Below, piece after piece: positions 9,008-19,389 of a stretch of 64,000 nucleotides of DNA. Within the stretch, counting starts at the first letter, position 1. Each line of letters opens with the position of its first letter. A program made the translations under genes and the position numbers. This stretch comes from Rheinheimera lutimaris (GTDB taxonomy: Bacteria; Pseudomonadota; Gammaproteobacteria; Enterobacterales; Alteromonadaceae). Location: positions 62,001-126,000 of the forward strand of contig NZ_JABSOD010000009.1 of NCBI RefSeq assembly GCF_013283795.1, in the 5' to 3' direction. The notes under the pieces are model-generated. The model had not been told where the DNA came from. It saw only the letters and a list, made by a program, of their open reading frames with translations, and ran no database searches.

Positions 9008-9038
9008 TTGTAGCTTTACCTTAACGTAAACCTGTAAC
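9008..9038 (+). promoter_or_regulatory. etfBA promoter with LiuR-like operator in a 19-bp spacer
   Basis: TTTACCTTAACGTAAA at 9015-9030 matches the consensus palindrome at 15 of 16 positions. It lies between TTGTAG (9008-9013) and TGTAAC (9033-9038), which are 19 bp apart. Overlong spacers with the operator inside are typical of MerR-family control. Hexamers and spacing are seen; the regulator is inferred. Confidence 0.65.
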
Positions 9039-9079
9039 GAAATCTGCCGATTTGTTGCGGGCGAAAGAACGAGGAATTT

Positions 9080-9829
9080 ATGAAAATACTGGTGCCGGTA
9101 AAACGGGTTATTGATTACAACGTAAAAGTGCGGGTAAAAGCTGATCTGTCGGGTGTTGACCTGGCAAACGTCAAAATGGCGCTGAATCCGTTTTGTGAGA
9201 TAGCGATAGAAGAAGCGGTACGGTTAAAAGAAGCCGGCAGTGCGACAGAGGTGGTAGTGGTGTCTATCGGTACTGCAGCAGTACAAGAGCAATTGCGTAC
9301 TGCTTTGGCTCTGGGAGCCGACCGTGCTTTGCATATCGAAACGGATTTAAATCCGGATTCACTGCAAGTGGCTAAACTGTTGGCAAAAGTAGTAGCTGAT
9401 GAACAACCTGGTTTGGTCATCTTGGGTAAGCAAGCGATTGACTCTGATAACAACCAAACCGGCCAGATGCTGGCAGCGTTAACCGGCATGGGGCAGGGTA
9501 CTTTTGCGTCTAAAGTGGTACTGGCAGATGGCAAAGTACAGGTAACGCGGGAAATTGACGGCGGTTTGCAAACCGTTGAGCTGACATTACCGGCGGTGGT
9601 GTCTACCGATCTACGCTTAAACGAGCCTCGTTATGCTTCACTGCCCAACATTATGAAAGCCAAGAAAAAGCCGTTAGATGTTAAAGCGGCAGACAGCTTC
9701 GGCGTAAACCTGCAATCAAATGTGAAACTGTTGAAAGTTGCCGCTCCGGCTACGCGCCAGGGCGGTATTAAAGTTGAATCAGTGGCACAACTGGTAGATA
9801 AGTTAAAGCATGAAGCGAAGGTGATCTAA
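9080..9829 (+). CDS. etfB: Electron transfer flavoprotein beta subunit
   Basis: EtfB is the small, AMP-binding subunit of the ETF heterodimer, the soluble electron acceptor for acyl-CoA dehydrogenases. The 249-residue protein begins [19 protein letters not shown] and contains the EtfB signature around [18 protein letters not shown], plus the recognition loop [20 protein letters not shown] that contacts partner dehydrogenases. Its stop codon overlaps the etfA start by one base (TAATG), indicating translational coupling. Probably derepressed together with ETF-QO through the LiuR-like sites upstream. Confidence 0.97.
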   Translation: MKILVPVKRVIDYNVKVRVKADLSGVDLANVKMALNPFCEIAIEEAVRLKEAGSATEVVVVSIGTAAVQEQLRTALALGADRALHIETDLNPDSLQVAKLLAKVVADEQPGLVILGKQAIDSDNNQTGQMLAALTGMGQGTFASKVVLADGKVQVTREIDGGLQTVELTLPAVVSTDLRLNEPRYASLPNIMKAKKKPLDVKAADSFGVNLQSNVKLLKVAAPATRQGGIKVESVAQLVDKLKHEAKVI

Positions 9830-10755
9830 TGGCCATTTTAATTATCGCAGAACACAACAATCAGAGCTTAAAAGGTGAAACCCGTAAAGTCGTGCAGGCC
9901 GCTACCGCCATTGGTGGCGACATAACGGTACTGGTTGCCGGTTTTAACTGTGCAGGTGTCGCAGCAGAAGCTGCCGCCATTGCCGGGGTAAGCAAAGTAT
10001 TATCCGCAGATAATGCAGCGTACGAGCACCAGCTGGCGGAAAATGTAGCGGCTTTGGTAACCGAATTAGGTAAAGATTACAGCCATATTTTGGCGGCGGC
10101 GACTACCACCGGCAAAAACTTTTTACCACGCGTAGCCGCTTTGCTGGATGTAGCGCAAATTTCAGATGTGATTGCTATTGAAAGCGCGGATACCTTTGTG
10201 CGGCCGATTTATGCCGGCAATGCCATCGCAACGGTGCAATCGACAGACAGTATTAAAGTACTGACAGTGCGTCCGGCGGCATTTCGGGCGGCAGAAACCG
10301 GCAACAACGCTGCGGTGGAAACCATCGCTGTAGTGCAGGATGCCGGTGTATCGCGGTTTATCAGTGCTGAGCTGACCAAATCTGAGCGGCCGGAATTAAC
10401 GGCGGCGCGGGTAGTTATTTCCGGTGGCCGCGGTATGCAAAATGGTGAAAATTTCGCGCTGTTAAACGGTATTGCCGACAAGTTAGGCGCAGCTATCGGT
10501 GCATCACGCGCGGCGGTAGACGCCGGTTTTGTACCAAACGATATGCAGGTTGGTCAAACCGGTAAAATAGTGGCACCGGAGTTGTATATTGCTGTGGGTA
10601 TTTCCGGCGCTATTCAGCATCTTGCCGGTATGAAAGACTCTAAAGTGATAGTGGCGATTAATAAAGATGCCGAAGCGCCGATCTTTCAGATCGCTGACTA
10701 CGGCCTGGTTGCGGATTTATTTACCGTACTACCGGAGCTCGAACAGCAACTTTAA
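9829..10755 (+). CDS. etfA: Electron transfer flavoprotein alpha subunit
   Basis: EtfA holds the FAD of ETF. The 308-residue protein has an N-terminal domain like EtfB (1-190) and the C-terminal FAD-binding domain with [35 protein letters not shown] and [10 protein letters not shown], all in standard order. The start overlaps the etfB stop by one base. An intrinsic terminator follows 15 bp after the stop, closing a two-gene operon. Confidence 0.97.
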   Translation: MAILIIAEHNNQSLKGETRKVVQAATAIGGDITVLVAGFNCAGVAAEAAAIAGVSKVLSADNAAYEHQLAENVAALVTELGKDYSHILAAATTTGKNFLPRVAALLDVAQISDVIAIESADTFVRPIYAGNAIATVQSTDSIKVLTVRPAAFRAAETGNNAAVETIAVVQDAGVSRFISAELTKSERPELTAARVVISGGRGMQNGENFALLNGIADKLGAAIGASRAAVDAGFVPNDMQVGQTGKIVAPELYIAVGISGAIQHLAGMKDSKVIVAINKDAEAPIFQIADYGLVADLFTVLPELEQQL

Positions 10756-10770
10756 GCTGCCGCAATGACA

Positions 10771-10797
10771 AAAAAGCCGGCGTTGTGCCGGCTTTTT
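10771..10797 (+). terminator. Intrinsic terminator of etfBA
   Basis: GCCGGC / GCCGGC stem with loop GTTGT, flanked by A5 and T5. Confidence 0.9.
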
Positions 10798-10868
10798 GCG
10801 TTTACGCTCTTGTTGAGCTGAGCGAAACCACATTAAGATAACCCTTCCATACCTTTAAGGACGCCATT

Positions 10869-11372
10869 ATGCCTGCTGTGATCCGTCATGCTGAACCCGC
10901 TGACATTGATGCTATTAAAGCCATTTATGATCAACCTACTGTGTATGCTAATACGCTGCAGCTACCGTATCAGCCGGTGGCAAACTGGCAGCGGCTGTAT
11001 AACGCCGGCGCCGGCTTTTACAATCTGGTGGCAGAGACTGAAGGCAAAGTAGTGGGGCAGCTTGGCTTGCAGGTGTGCCAAAACCCGCGCCGGCGCCATG
11101 TGGCAGAACTTGGCATGGGAGTATCGGAAGAGTTTCAGGGCCGCGGCATAGGCTCTGCTTTATTGCGCGCCGCGCTGGAAATGGCCGATAACTGGCTGAA
11201 TATCCGTCGGATGGAGCTTACGGTATACAGTAGCAATGAAACGGCTATTGCCTTGTATGAACGTTTTGGTTTTGAAGTAGAGGCCGAGCTGAGTGACTTT
11301 GCCTTTCAATACGGCAACTACGTTAGTGCGCTGAGTATGGCGCGGATTAATACCGGTATTGCCGGAGGCTAG
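10869..11372 (+). CDS. yhhY: GNAT N-acetyltransferase, YhhY-like
   Basis: A 167-residue single-domain GNAT acetyltransferase. Motif A for acetyl-CoA binding is clear (EEFQGRGIGSALLRAALEM, about 90-108), and motif B follows (NETAIALYERFGFEVE). Resemblance to E. coli YhhY (reported to acetylate amino acids) runs the whole length, including the PTVYANTLQLPY and RRRHVAELG stretches. The physiological substrate is not certain. It stands alone between two terminators with an AAGGA ribosome site. Confidence 0.88.
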   Translation: MPAVIRHAEPADIDAIKAIYDQPTVYANTLQLPYQPVANWQRLYNAGAGFYNLVAETEGKVVGQLGLQVCQNPRRRHVAELGMGVSEEFQGRGIGSALLRAALEMADNWLNIRRMELTVYSSNETAIALYERFGFEVEAELSDFAFQYGNYVSALSMARINTGIAGG

Positions 11373-11390
11373 CTAACGTAAGCACAAACA

Positions 11391-11416
11391 AAAACGGCAC
11401 CCACGGGTGCCGTTTT
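11391..11416. terminator. Bidirectional terminator between yhhY-like gene and fur
   Basis: Hairpin CGGCACCC / GGGTGCCG flanked by A4 on the left and T4 on the right, placed between convergent genes. Confidence 0.82.
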
Positions 11417-11429
11417 ACGTTAATTACTG

Positions 11430-11870
11430 TTAATTCATTTCGCTGTTTTTCTTACACTGTACGGTGTCGGTACACTCACCATACAGATATAAACTGTGAT
11501 GCGTTAACTTAATGCCGTTTTGCCCGGCAATTTCCAGTTGTTTGGCTTCTATCACGTCGTCTTCGAACTCGATCACCTTACCGCACTTTAAACACACCAG
11601 ATGGTCATGGTGGCTACCACCGGTCAGTTCAAATACCGATTTGCCGCCTTCAAAGTGGTGGCGGGTTAAAATGCCGGCGTCATCGAACTGGTTTAATACG
11701 CGGTAAACCGTGGCTAAACCAATATCTTCGCCTATTTCCAGCAGCAGCTTGTATACGTCTTCTGCACTGATGTGCTGATTATTCGGATCTTGCAGGATCT
11801 CTAAAATTTTTACCCGCGGCAGGGTAACTTTCAGGCCGGCTTTACGTAACTCGCTGTTGTGATCTGACAT
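11430..11870 (-). CDS. fur: Ferric uptake regulator
   Basis: Fur is the Fe2+-responsive repressor of iron acquisition. The 146-residue protein has the winged helix (TLPRVKILEIL, then recognition helix GLATVYRVLNQF), the HHDHLVCLKCG zinc/iron segment, and a second cysteine pair CTDTVQC near the C-terminus. The length is typical. No convincing Fur box was seen in its own upstream region. fldA and ybfE are nearby, as in E. coli, although here a DUF4442 gene lies between fur and fldA. Confidence 0.97.
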   Translation of the reverse strand: MSDHNSELRKAGLKVTLPRVKILEILQDPNNQHISAEDVYKLLLEIGEDIGLATVYRVLNQFDDAGILTRHHFEGGKSVFELTGGSHHDHLVCLKCGKVIEFEDDVIEAKQLEIAGQNGIKLTHHSLYLYGECTDTVQCKKNSEMN

Positions 11871-12026
11871 AAAAACTCTAACTCTGGCTTATCTATACAA
11901 AAGATTATAAAGACATTATGCCAGGAATGAAATGGTAAAAACGGCTTCTTATTGCCAGGTTCACTCTTGTGCTGTGCAACGAGCAAAGTACAATAGCCGC
12001 CAATCAGGTCATACCAGAGTGAATTT

Positions 12027-12497
12027 ATGAAATGGGCATTTAATCCGGCAGTAATGCGGCACTTACTTAATTTTTGGCCGCCGTTTCTGTTTCCGGGCAT
12101 CAAGGTGGCAGAGTTAAGTATCGACTATCGCTATTGTCGTGTTGAACTGAAATCACGACCCTGGACACGGAATATTAATAATACCCAGTTTGGCGGCAGC
12201 ATGTTTGCCATGACTGATCCGATATATCCGCTGATGTTAATGGGCGCCTTGGGGAAAGAGTATCTGGTGTGGGATAAGCAAGCCGATATCGATTTTATTA
12301 AGCCAGGCAAAGGCAAACTAATGGCCGAATTTTGGCTGTCAGATGATACGGTGGAGCAAATAAAAGCCGCTACTGACAGCGGCGATAAACATTTTCCGCA
12401 GTTTTTGATACATATTAAAGATAGCCAAAACCAGATAGTGGCAGAGGTAAACCGTACTGTGTATGTACGGAAAAAAGCTAAATACCGGCCGGACTAA
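12027..12497 (+). CDS. DUF4442 hotdog-fold protein
   Basis: A 156-residue protein whose sequence fits DUF4442, a branch of the hotdog fold that contains acyl-CoA thioesterases. The segment NNTQFGGSMFAMTDP resembles the central helix region of such enzymes, where the active site lies. Function is unproven. It is divergent from fur and convergent with fldA, with which it shares a terminator. Confidence 0.78.
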   Translation: MKWAFNPAVMRHLLNFWPPFLFPGIKVAELSIDYRYCRVELKSRPWTRNINNTQFGGSMFAMTDPIYPLMLMGALGKEYLVWDKQADIDFIKPGKGKLMAEFWLSDDTVEQIKAATDSGDKHFPQFLIHIKDSQNQIVAEVNRTVYVRKKAKYRPD

Positions 12498-12515
12498 CCG
12501 GCCTGCTCAGGCCAT

Positions 12516-12543
12516 AAAAAACCGGCGGTTAAGCCGGTTTTTT
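12516..12543. terminator. Bidirectional terminator between DUF4442 gene and fldA
   Basis: AAAAAACCGGC and GCCGGTTTTTT with a 6-nt loop lie between two converging genes and can serve both. Confidence 0.92.
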
Positions 12544-12547
12544 CGGT

Positions 12548-13078
12548 TTATAAAGCTTCGAATTCTTTTAAGCTCATTTCTTCGTAAATCTGTTTACACC
12601 ACTGCTTTACCCGTGCTTCAGTCAGCTCCGGCTGGCGGTCTTCATCAATACCTAAACCGATAAAGTGCTTATCATCTGCCAGTGCTTTGGAGGCAACAAA
12701 GTTGTAGCCGCTGGTTGGCCAGTGCCCGACGATAATAGCGCCTTTGGGTTCGATGATATCGCGTAAGGTGCCCATAGCATCAAGGAAATACTCTGCATAA
12801 TCTTCCTGATCGCCACAGCCGAAAATAGCCACCAACTTGTTGCTGAAATCGATATTATCCAGCTCAGGGAAGAAGTCATCCCAGTCGCACTGTGCTTCGC
12901 CGTAATACCAGGTTGGGATACCCAGTAACAGTAAATCAAAGGCTGCAATGTCTTCTTTGCTGCTTTTGGCGATGTCACGCACGTCGAACAAGTGTTTGCC
13001 CAGTTCTTTCTGGATCATCTTGGCGATATGTTCAGTGTTGCCGGTATCGCTACCGAAAAAAATGCCTACAGTTGCCAT
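12548..13078 (-). CDS. fldA: Flavodoxin I
   Basis: FldA is a small FMN electron carrier that supports radical-SAM and reductive biosynthetic enzymes and can replace ferredoxin. The 176-residue protein shows the FMN phosphate loop (GSDTGNTEHIA, about 9-19) and the aromatic loops WYYGEAQCDWDDFF and GCGDQEDYAEYF that stack on the flavin. It is a long-chain flavodoxin. It is the last gene of a minus-strand group with ybfE 13 bp upstream, the same neighbour as in E. coli. Confidence 0.97.
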   Translation of the reverse strand: MATVGIFFGSDTGNTEHIAKMIQKELGKHLFDVRDIAKSSKEDIAAFDLLLLGIPTWYYGEAQCDWDDFFPELDNIDFSNKLVAIFGCGDQEDYAEYFLDAMGTLRDIIEPKGAIIVGHWPTSGYNFVASKALADDKHFIGLGIDEDRQPELTEARVKQWCKQIYEEMSLKEFEAL

Positions 13079-13091
13079 TAATCTAACCTTC

Positions 13092-13364
13092 TTACCTGGT
13101 TAACGCTTGTGTCAAAATATGTTCGATATACGCACTGCGTGTGATCCCGGCCTGGTCGGCCTGCTGACTCAGCGCAGCGTACAGCTGGTCAGACACTTTA
13201 AACTCAATGCGCTTTAAACCTTTACTGCGATCACGTTTGATTTGATTACGTTTGTTTAGTTTAAGCTGTTCTTCCCGCGGCAATGGGTTGGTTTTCGGCC
13301 GGCCCGGGCGCTTTTCCTGAGCAAATAAATCAATCGTGGTGCGATCAGTGGCTATCTTCGCCAT
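13092..13364 (-). CDS. ybfE: YbfE-like small DNA-binding-type protein
   Basis: A 90-residue basic protein matching E. coli YbfE along its length: the DRTTIDLFAQEKRPGRPKTNPL N-terminal segment and a C-terminal ribbon-helix-helix-like part (RIEFKVSDQLYAALSQQADQAGITRSAYIEHIL). In E. coli the gene is LexA-controlled. I found no CTG-N10-CAG LexA box in the upstream gap here. The GRP motif suggests minor-groove contact. Function unknown. Confidence 0.88.
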   Translation of the reverse strand: MAKIATDRTTIDLFAQEKRPGRPKTNPLPREEQLKLNKRNQIKRDRSKGLKRIEFKVSDQLYAALSQQADQAGITRSAYIEHILTQALTR

Positions 13365-13378
13365 TAATCCTAACCTTA

Positions 13379-13576
13379 CTACTCGATAAAATAGGGCACT
13401 ACGCTTTTGATAATAAATACTGCCGGCGACAGAAACAGCACCAGCCAGACAAAAAACTGTCCCAGCTTCGGCGCGTTACTCTTCTTCAGTACATCACGTA
13501 TTGCCAACACAATAAACAGGTACAAAATACCTAAACCAAGCCATAAACCGATAGCCTCATACTGCTCTAAAGACAT
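13379..13576 (-). CDS. DUF2788 small membrane protein
   Basis: A 65-residue protein with two hydrophobic helices (about 10-27 and 42-60) joined by the charged stretch RDVLKKSNAPKLGQ. This fits DUF2788, a family of unknown function. It is 14 bp upstream of ybfE and is probably in the same transcript. Confidence 0.8.
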   Translation of the reverse strand: MSLEQYEAIGLWLGLGILYLFIVLAIRDVLKKSNAPKLGQFFVWLVLFLSPAVFIIKSVVPYFIE

Positions 13577-13642
13577 CTTGTTTTACCTGACCTGTAAAAA
13601 AGTGCGCGCACTATAGCATAACTTCGGCAAAAAATTAGTGCG

Positions 13643-14416
13643 TTAGCTCAATAAAAAGTCCTGCACCAGCTTGGTAAACGCTGCTGGTTTTTCTGCATGC
13701 AGCCAATGGCCGGTACCCTGAATAATTTTCGCCTGTGCCTGTGGAAATAATTGCATAATGCGTGCTTTATGTTCCGGCAATATGTAGTCGGAATCGCCAC
13801 CTTTAATAAACAGTGTCGGGCCGTCGTAGCGGCCTTCTGTAAGGTGGGCGTCTATCAACGCAGCGTAATTCGCTTGCAATGCAGTCAGGTTAAAGCGCCA
13901 GTAAAAAGTGTCGTTATCTTTTGCCAGGCTTTTTAGCAAAAACTGCCGGACTCCGGGTTCACTGATATGTTGTGCCAGTTGTTTGTCAGCATCACTACGG
14001 CTGGTGATCCCCGCCAAATCCACAGCCGTTAAGCCGGCAAAAATGCTGTTATGCCTGGGCGGATAAGCGACCGGGGCAATATCCGCCAGAATAAGTTTGC
14101 TAACCCGCTGCGGGTATTGCAATGCAAAGGCCATCGCCAGCTTACCGCCCATCGAATGCCCCAACAACACCGCTGTTGTAATGCCAAGCTCATCCAGCGT
14201 TTGGGCTAAATCTTCCGCCATCAGCGCGTAGCTCATTTGCTCACTGTGGCCGGAGCGGCCATGATTGCGCACATCGACATTTACCACCTGATACTGTGCG
14301 CTTAAGCTGCGCTCAATAACTCCCAAATTTTCATAACTGCCAAACAGGCCGTGTATCAGCACCACCGGTACCGTGTTACTGTCTTGCTGACCACTTTTGT
14401 GGGTATGTAAAAGCAT
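13643..14416 (-). CDS. ybfF: Alpha/beta-hydrolase, YbfF-type esterase
   Basis: A 257-residue serine hydrolase with the oxyanion-hole loop HGLFGSYENLG near residue 23, the nucleophile elbow GHSMGGK (about 90-96) and a C-terminal His in GTGHWLHAEKP. YbfF of E. coli hydrolyses short-chain acyl esters and acyl-CoA. It is divergent from seqA, as in E. coli, and 66 bp upstream of the DUF2788 gene on the same strand. Confidence 0.93.
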   Translation of the reverse strand: MLLHTHKSGQQDSNTVPVVLIHGLFGSYENLGVIERSLSAQYQVVNVDVRNHGRSGHSEQMSYALMAEDLAQTLDELGITTAVLLGHSMGGKLAMAFALQYPQRVSKLILADIAPVAYPPRHNSIFAGLTAVDLAGITSRSDADKQLAQHISEPGVRQFLLKSLAKDNDTFYWRFNLTALQANYAALIDAHLTEGRYDGPTLFIKGGDSDYILPEHKARIMQLFPQAQAKIIQGTGHWLHAEKPAAFTKLVQDFLLS

Positions 14417-14487
14417 AAAAATGCATCCGGTTAACAGTGATTGCAGCCAGCTAAATTATGTCGCTGGCGTCAGTCGACAAGGCTTTA

Positions 14488-14493
14488 TATAAT
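14488..14493 (+). promoter_or_regulatory. Candidate -10 element of seqA-pgm
   Basis: A perfect TATAAT lies 30 bp before the seqA ATG. No good -35 hexamer is seen at 17 bp, so this is only a partial promoter match. Confidence 0.4.
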
Positions 14494-14523
14494 GATGCCA
14501 CTTTTAGTCTGCGGAATAAATAT

Positions 14524-15030
14524 ATGAAAACCATCGAAATAGATGACGAGCTGTATCAGTACATTGCCGGTCAGACCCAAAAAATCGGCGAAAGTGCGTC
14601 TGAAATATTACGTCGCCTGTTGCTGGGAGATGCAGATGCTGAGGTGGTTGTGCCGACAGAGCCGGTTGTCGCAGCAGCTGAGGTGACATTAAACAGTAAT
14701 ATTTTTGACTTAATAAACAAGCAAGATTTACAGGCGGAGTCGAGTGTTGTCGGTCGTTTTTTGTTTATTTTATCGACTCTGGCCAGAGCGCATAAAAAGC
14801 AATTTGATAAAGTGCTGGATATTAAAGGCCGTAACCGCTTGTATTTTGGCCGCACGGCAGAAGAGTTGTCTGAAGCGGGCAGCAGTACCAACCCTAAGCC
14901 GATACCCAATACCGGCTTTTGGGTGATAACCAATTCAAACACGACACGTAAGAAAATGATGCTAACCGAGACAGCAATTAAACTCGGCTATAGTGAACAG
15001 GACGCCGAGCGTATTCGCGATTTGTTATAA
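14524..15030 (+). CDS. seqA: Replication initiation negative modulator SeqA
   Basis: SeqA binds hemimethylated GATC sites, sequesters oriC after initiation and organises new DNA. The start chosen is the ATG at 14524, because [21 protein letters not shown] is the conserved N-terminal oligomerisation domain; the frame is open 22 codons further upstream but that part is not SeqA-like. At 168 residues it is slightly shorter than the E. coli protein (181). The C-terminal DNA-binding domain is complete ([14 protein letters not shown], and [18 protein letters not shown]). pgm follows after 11 bp. SeqA implies a Dam-methylating organism. Confidence 0.96.
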   Translation: MKTIEIDDELYQYIAGQTQKIGESASEILRRLLLGDADAEVVVPTEPVVAAAEVTLNSNIFDLINKQDLQAESSVVGRFLFILSTLARAHKKQFDKVLDIKGRNRLYFGRTAEELSEAGSSTNPKPIPNTGFWVITNSNTTRKKMMLTETAIKLGYSEQDAERIRDLL

Positions 15031-15041
15031 AAGGAAAAGTT

Positions 15042-16691
15042 ATGTCTTTACACCCGCTGGCCGGGCAACAGGTGCCCACATCGTTAATTCCGAATATCAG
15101 CCGTTTGATGGCCGCTTATTATGTATTGGAACCCGATGTGCATACGCATGCTGAACATAAAGTCAGCTTTGGTACCTCTGGGCACAGGGGCAGTGCACTG
15201 ACCTGCTCGTTTAATGAACCGCATGTGTTAGCCATTTGCCAGGCCGTTGCCGACTACCGTAAGAAGAACGGCATTACCGGGCCGCTGTTTTTGGGCAAAG
15301 ACACGCATGCGTTATCAGAGGCCGCCTTTGCCAGCGCATTGGAAGTGCTGATTGCGAATAAAATACAGGTTTGTATACAAAAAGACCTGGGTTACACGCC
15401 GACGCCGGTGATTTCTCATGCGATTTTGACGCAAAATAAAGGTGCGACCGGCCAACTGGCTGATGGCATTGTTATTACGCCGTCGCATAATCCGCCGCAG
15501 GACGGTGGTATAAAGTATAACCCGCCACACGGCGGTCCGGCTGATACCGATGTGACGAACTGGATAGAGCAACGCGCCAATGCGTTATTAGCCAACGAGC
15601 TTGATGGCGTAAAAATGATGCCTTATGCGCTGGCGTTGCAATCGGGCTATTGCCAGCATATCGATTATATTCAGCACTATGTTGATGACCTGGAAAATGT
15701 TATCGACATGGCCGCTATTGCAAAAGCCGGTATTCGTATCGGTGTTGACCCGCTGGGCGGCTCCGGTATTGCATTCTGGCCGCGTATAGCAGAGCGTTAC
15801 GGCCTTAACATTACCGTAGTTAACGATAAAGTAGACCCGGCCTTTGCCTTTATGCCGCTGGATAAAGACGGCCAGATCCGCATGGATTGCTCGTCTGCTT
15901 ATGCCATGGCCAACCTTATTCAGTTAAAAGATCAATTTGATATTGCCATTGGCAATGACCCCGATTTTGACCGCCACGGTATAGTTACCCGCAGTGGCGG
16001 CCTGATGAACCCGAATCACTATCTGGCGGTTGTGATCAACTACTTGCTGGCTAACCGGCCGGATTGGTCGGAAAAATTAGCCATTGGTAAAACCCTGGTC
16101 TCCAGCGCTCTTATTGACCGTGTGGTAGCTGCACGTGGCCGTAATTTACTGGAAGTGCCGGTAGGCTTTAAGTGGTTTGTTGACGGCCTGCACAACGGTA
16201 CTGTGGCTTTTGGCGGCGAAGAAAGCGCCGGCGCCAGTTTCCTGCGCTTTGACGGCAGTGCCTGGTCGACTGATAAAGACGGCTTTATCCTGGGTTTACT
16301 GGCAGCGGAAATGCTGGCAAAAACCGGGGTTGATCCTTACCAGCAGTATCAGGCGTTAACCAAAGAATTGGGCTCGCCACTGTATCGCCGGCTGGATGCA
16401 CCGGCAAATGCTGAGCAAAAAGCGGCGTTGAAAAAGCTGGATATCAGTAGTGTGCATCAAACCAGCCTGGCCGGTGATGACATTACTGCCGTGATGACCA
16501 AAGCGCCCGGCAACAGTGCCGAAATTGGTGGGGTAAAAGTGGTAACCCGCAACGGTTGGTTTGCGGCCAGGCCCTCAGGTACAGAGAATACGTATAAAAT
16601 TTATCTGGAAAGTTTTGTTGATCAGGCGCATCTGCTGCAGTTGGAGCATGATGCCAAAGCGTTCGTTGAATACGTATTCAGTCAGATTTAA
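15042..16691 (+). CDS. pgm: Phosphoglucomutase (alpha-D-glucose)
   Basis: Pgm interconverts glucose-1-phosphate and glucose-6-phosphate. The 549-residue protein has the phosphoserine loop [11 protein letters not shown], the Mg-binding loop NDPDFDRHG, the sugar-binding loop GGEESAG and the phosphate-binding RPSGTE near the C-terminus. The length matches E. coli Pgm (546). It follows seqA as in E. coli. glgP lies 152 bp downstream, so the products meet in one pathway: GlgP releases glucose-1-phosphate and Pgm feeds it into glycolysis. Confidence 0.97.
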   Translation: MSLHPLAGQQVPTSLIPNISRLMAAYYVLEPDVHTHAEHKVSFGTSGHRGSALTCSFNEPHVLAICQAVADYRKKNGITGPLFLGKDTHALSEAAFASALEVLIANKIQVCIQKDLGYTPTPVISHAILTQNKGATGQLADGIVITPSHNPPQDGGIKYNPPHGGPADTDVTNWIEQRANALLANELDGVKMMPYALALQSGYCQHIDYIQHYVDDLENVIDMAAIAKAGIRIGVDPLGGSGIAFWPRIAERYGLNITVVNDKVDPAFAFMPLDKDGQIRMDCSSAYAMANLIQLKDQFDIAIGNDPDFDRHGIVTRSGGLMNPNHYLAVVINYLLANRPDWSEKLAIGKTLVSSALIDRVVAARGRNLLEVPVGFKWFVDGLHNGTVAFGGEESAGASFLRFDGSAWSTDKDGFILGLLAAEMLAKTGVDPYQQYQALTKELGSPLYRRLDAPANAEQKAALKKLDISSVHQTSLAGDDITAVMTKAPGNSAEIGGVKVVTRNGWFAARPSGTENTYKIYLESFVDQAHLLQLEHDAKAFVEYVFSQI

Positions 16692-16843
16692 CACGCGCAA
16701 AGGCTATGATTAGTTGTGTAATTAAATTACATTCATGGCCTTAAATTTTGCCTGAAACGCTGTATTAAGGTATTTTTTTGTAACAATTGTACACTTAGCA
16801 GTATTATGTGACTATCACAGGCAGCAAACTATCAGGATTTGTA

Positions 16844-19330
16844 ATGAAAACACATACCTCAACTGCCGGCAGCGGTATTACACAAATTAATACCGAACAG
16901 CTGAAAGAACAGATCATCCGCCACCTGCATTCAACCCTCGGTACGGACGTCAATAAAGCCAGCCCTCAGGCGTGGTGGAGCGCCACATGCGCAGCAGTAA
17001 ACGAGCAGGTGTTTGATGGCTTGCGCAACACCCAGCGCACGCACTACGAGCAAAACACCCGCGCTTTGCATTACTTTAGCCTTGAATATCTGATGGGCCG
17101 TCTGTTTAGCAACAACCTGCATAATTTGGGCTTATACAGCCAGGCTAAACAAGCGCTGAGCGAACTGGGCATGAATATCGCTGACCTGGAAGACCAGGAG
17201 GAAGATATGGCGCTGGGCAACGGCGGTTTAGGCCGTTTAGCCGCTTGCTTTATCGACTCGTTAGCCACGTTGAATTATCCGGCAATTGGTTACGGTATTC
17301 ATTATGAACATGGTTTGTTCCGTCAAAGTTTTCAGGATGGCCGGCAAATTGAGCGGCCGGACAGTTGGCGCGAATACGGTAACCCGTGGGAAATTTGCCG
17401 GCCGGAGTCGGTACAGGAAATCTCGGTGTATGGTTATGTCGAAACTGTATACGACCTGCAAGGCAAGATGAAAAAGGTTTGGCACCCGGGCCGTATTATT
17501 AAAGGCGTGCCGTGGGATATTCCGGTAGTAGGTTATAACGGCAGTTCAGTAAACGTGCTGCGGTTATGGGAAAGCCGCGCCAGTGATTTTTTCAACTGGG
17601 ACGTATTTAACTCCGGTGGTTATATCGACTCGGCGCGTGAAAATATCGAAGCGGAAACCATTTCCAAAGTACTGTATCCGAACGATGAAACCGATGCCGG
17701 TAAAGAGCTGCGCTTAATTCAGCAGTACTTCTTTGTGTCCTGTTCACTAAAAGACATCATCCGCCGTTACAAACGCAGCCATGGTGATGACTGGAGCGAA
17801 TTTGCCAAACAGGTGGTGATCCAACTGAACGACACGCACCCGGCGGTTGCTATTCCTGAGCTGATGCGTATTTTGGTTGACCGCGCTGAAATGCAATGGG
17901 ATCAGGCGTGGAATTTATGCCAGCAGGTGTTTGCCTACACCAACCATACCTTATTGCCGGAAGCGTTAGAGAAATGGGCCGTGCGCTTATTTGAAAAGGT
18001 ACTGCCGCGCCATTTGGAAATTATTTACGAAATTAACCGTCGCTTTTTGGTGGAGCAGGTGGATGTGCTGTGGCCGGGCGATAACGACAAAAAGCGTAAA
18101 TTGTCGATTATTGAAGATGGCCATGACCCTATGGTGCGTATGGGCCACTTGTCCGTGGTGGGCTCGTTCCGCGTTAACGGCGTAGCAGAAATTCACTCAC
18201 AATTGGTTAAATCAGACTTGTTCCCTGAAATGGTTGCGCTGTGGCCGGACAAATTTACCAATGTGACCAATGGTGTGACACCGCGGCGCTGGCTAAAAGC
18301 CTGTAACCCGAAATTGGCTAAGTTGCTGGATGAAAAAATCGGCACGGCATGGCCAACCGATTTAAAGCAGTTATCTAAGTTTGCCGCTTTTGCCGATGAC
18401 GCCGCTGTGCAAGACGCCTTTATGGCGATTAAGCAGCAGAATAAAGCTGAGCTGGCCACCGTAGTGAAAAAGCTGACCAATATCGATATAGACCCGCATG
18501 CTATTTTTGATATTCAGATTAAACGCCTGCACGAATATAAGCGTCAGCACCTTAACCTGTTACATATTTTGGCGCTGTACCGTCGTATTTTGCAGGAGCC
18601 GGATTATGACATGACACCACGGGTGTTCCTGTTTGGCGCCAAGGCTGCGCCGGGTTATAAGTTGGCAAAGGAAATTATCTATGCTATCAATAAGATAGCG
18701 GATAAAATTAACCACGATAAACGGATAAAAAACCGCATTAAAGTGGTGTTTATGCCAAACTACCGCGTCACGTTAGCCGAGAAAATGATCCCGGCGGCGG
18801 ACGTGTCAGAGCAAATTTCTACTGCCGGTAAGGAAGCGTCCGGTACCGGCAATATGAAGCTGGCATTAAACGGCGCCATTACAGTAGGTACTTTAGACGG
18901 TGCCAATATCGAAATTGCTGAAGAGGTAGGTGAAGACAATATCGCCATCTTCGGTTTAACGGTAGATGAAGTAAAAGCACTACATGCCAACGGCTATAAC
19001 AGTATGGATTACTACTATGCTAACCCGGAAATTAAAGCCATTCTGGATTGGCTGGAAACTGACTACTTTACCCCGGGTAAACCCGGTGAGTTAGCAGCAA
19101 TTAAGCGCAGCTTACTGGAAGGTGGCGATCCGTATCTGGTGCTGGCAGATTTTGAAACCTATGTTAAAGCACAGGAAAAAGTTGACCAGTGGTACCGTGA
19201 TAAAGCCTGCTGGGCGAAAAAAGCCATGCTCAATACGGCTCTGGTTGGTAAGTTTACCTCAGACCGCTCTATTGAAGACTATGTCAGCCGTGTATGGCAA
19301 CTGGAGAAATGTGCGGTAAAACGCAGCTAA
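16844..19330 (+). CDS. glgP: Glycogen/maltodextrin phosphorylase
   Basis: Phosphorolyses alpha-1,4-glucans to glucose-1-phosphate using pyridoxal phosphate. The 828-residue protein carries the PLP-lysine motif ([14 protein letters not shown], Lys672) and other family blocks such as [13 protein letters not shown] and [18 protein letters not shown]. The ATG at 16844 is preferred because AGGA lies 8 nt upstream. A GTG at 16808 in frame has no comparable site. No other glycogen genes are next to it; pgm is upstream and a terminator is downstream. Confidence 0.95.
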   Translation: MKTHTSTAGSGITQINTEQLKEQIIRHLHSTLGTDVNKASPQAWWSATCAAVNEQVFDGLRNTQRTHYEQNTRALHYFSLEYLMGRLFSNNLHNLGLYSQAKQALSELGMNIADLEDQEEDMALGNGGLGRLAACFIDSLATLNYPAIGYGIHYEHGLFRQSFQDGRQIERPDSWREYGNPWEICRPESVQEISVYGYVETVYDLQGKMKKVWHPGRIIKGVPWDIPVVGYNGSSVNVLRLWESRASDFFNWDVFNSGGYIDSARENIEAETISKVLYPNDETDAGKELRLIQQYFFVSCSLKDIIRRYKRSHGDDWSEFAKQVVIQLNDTHPAVAIPELMRILVDRAEMQWDQAWNLCQQVFAYTNHTLLPEALEKWAVRLFEKVLPRHLEIIYEINRRFLVEQVDVLWPGDNDKKRKLSIIEDGHDPMVRMGHLSVVGSFRVNGVAEIHSQLVKSDLFPEMVALWPDKFTNVTNGVTPRRWLKACNPKLAKLLDEKIGTAWPTDLKQLSKFAAFADDAAVQDAFMAIKQQNKAELATVVKKLTNIDIDPHAIFDIQIKRLHEYKRQHLNLLHILALYRRILQEPDYDMTPRVFLFGAKAAPGYKLAKEIIYAINKIADKINHDKRIKNRIKVVFMPNYRVTLAEKMIPAADVSEQISTAGKEASGTGNMKLALNGAITVGTLDGANIEIAEEVGEDNIAIFGLTVDEVKALHANGYNSMDYYYANPEIKAILDWLETDYFTPGKPGELAAIKRSLLEGGDPYLVLADFETYVKAQEKVDQWYRDKACWAKKAMLNTALVGKFTSDRSIEDYVSRVWQLEKCAVKRS

Positions 19331-19336
19331 CACCCT

Positions 19337-19363
19337 AAAAAGCCTGTCAATGACAGGCTTTTT
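19337..19363 (+). terminator. Intrinsic terminator of glgP
   Basis: AAAAAGCCTGTCA and TGACAGGCTTTTT pair across a one-base loop region, 6 bp after the stop codon. Confidence 0.9.
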
Positions 19364-19389
19364 ACTTTTACCGGAGATGCAACCAGCAC

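Noticed and set aside
11831-12103. 90-codon minus-strand open frame between fur and the DUF4442 gene
   Set aside because: It overlaps the starts of both flanking genes and shows no motif or ribosome site of its own.
13577-13642. Search for a LexA box upstream of the DUF2788-ybfE-fldA genes, since ybfE is LexA-controlled in E. coli
   Set aside because: No CTG-N10-CAG palindrome could be found in the gap.
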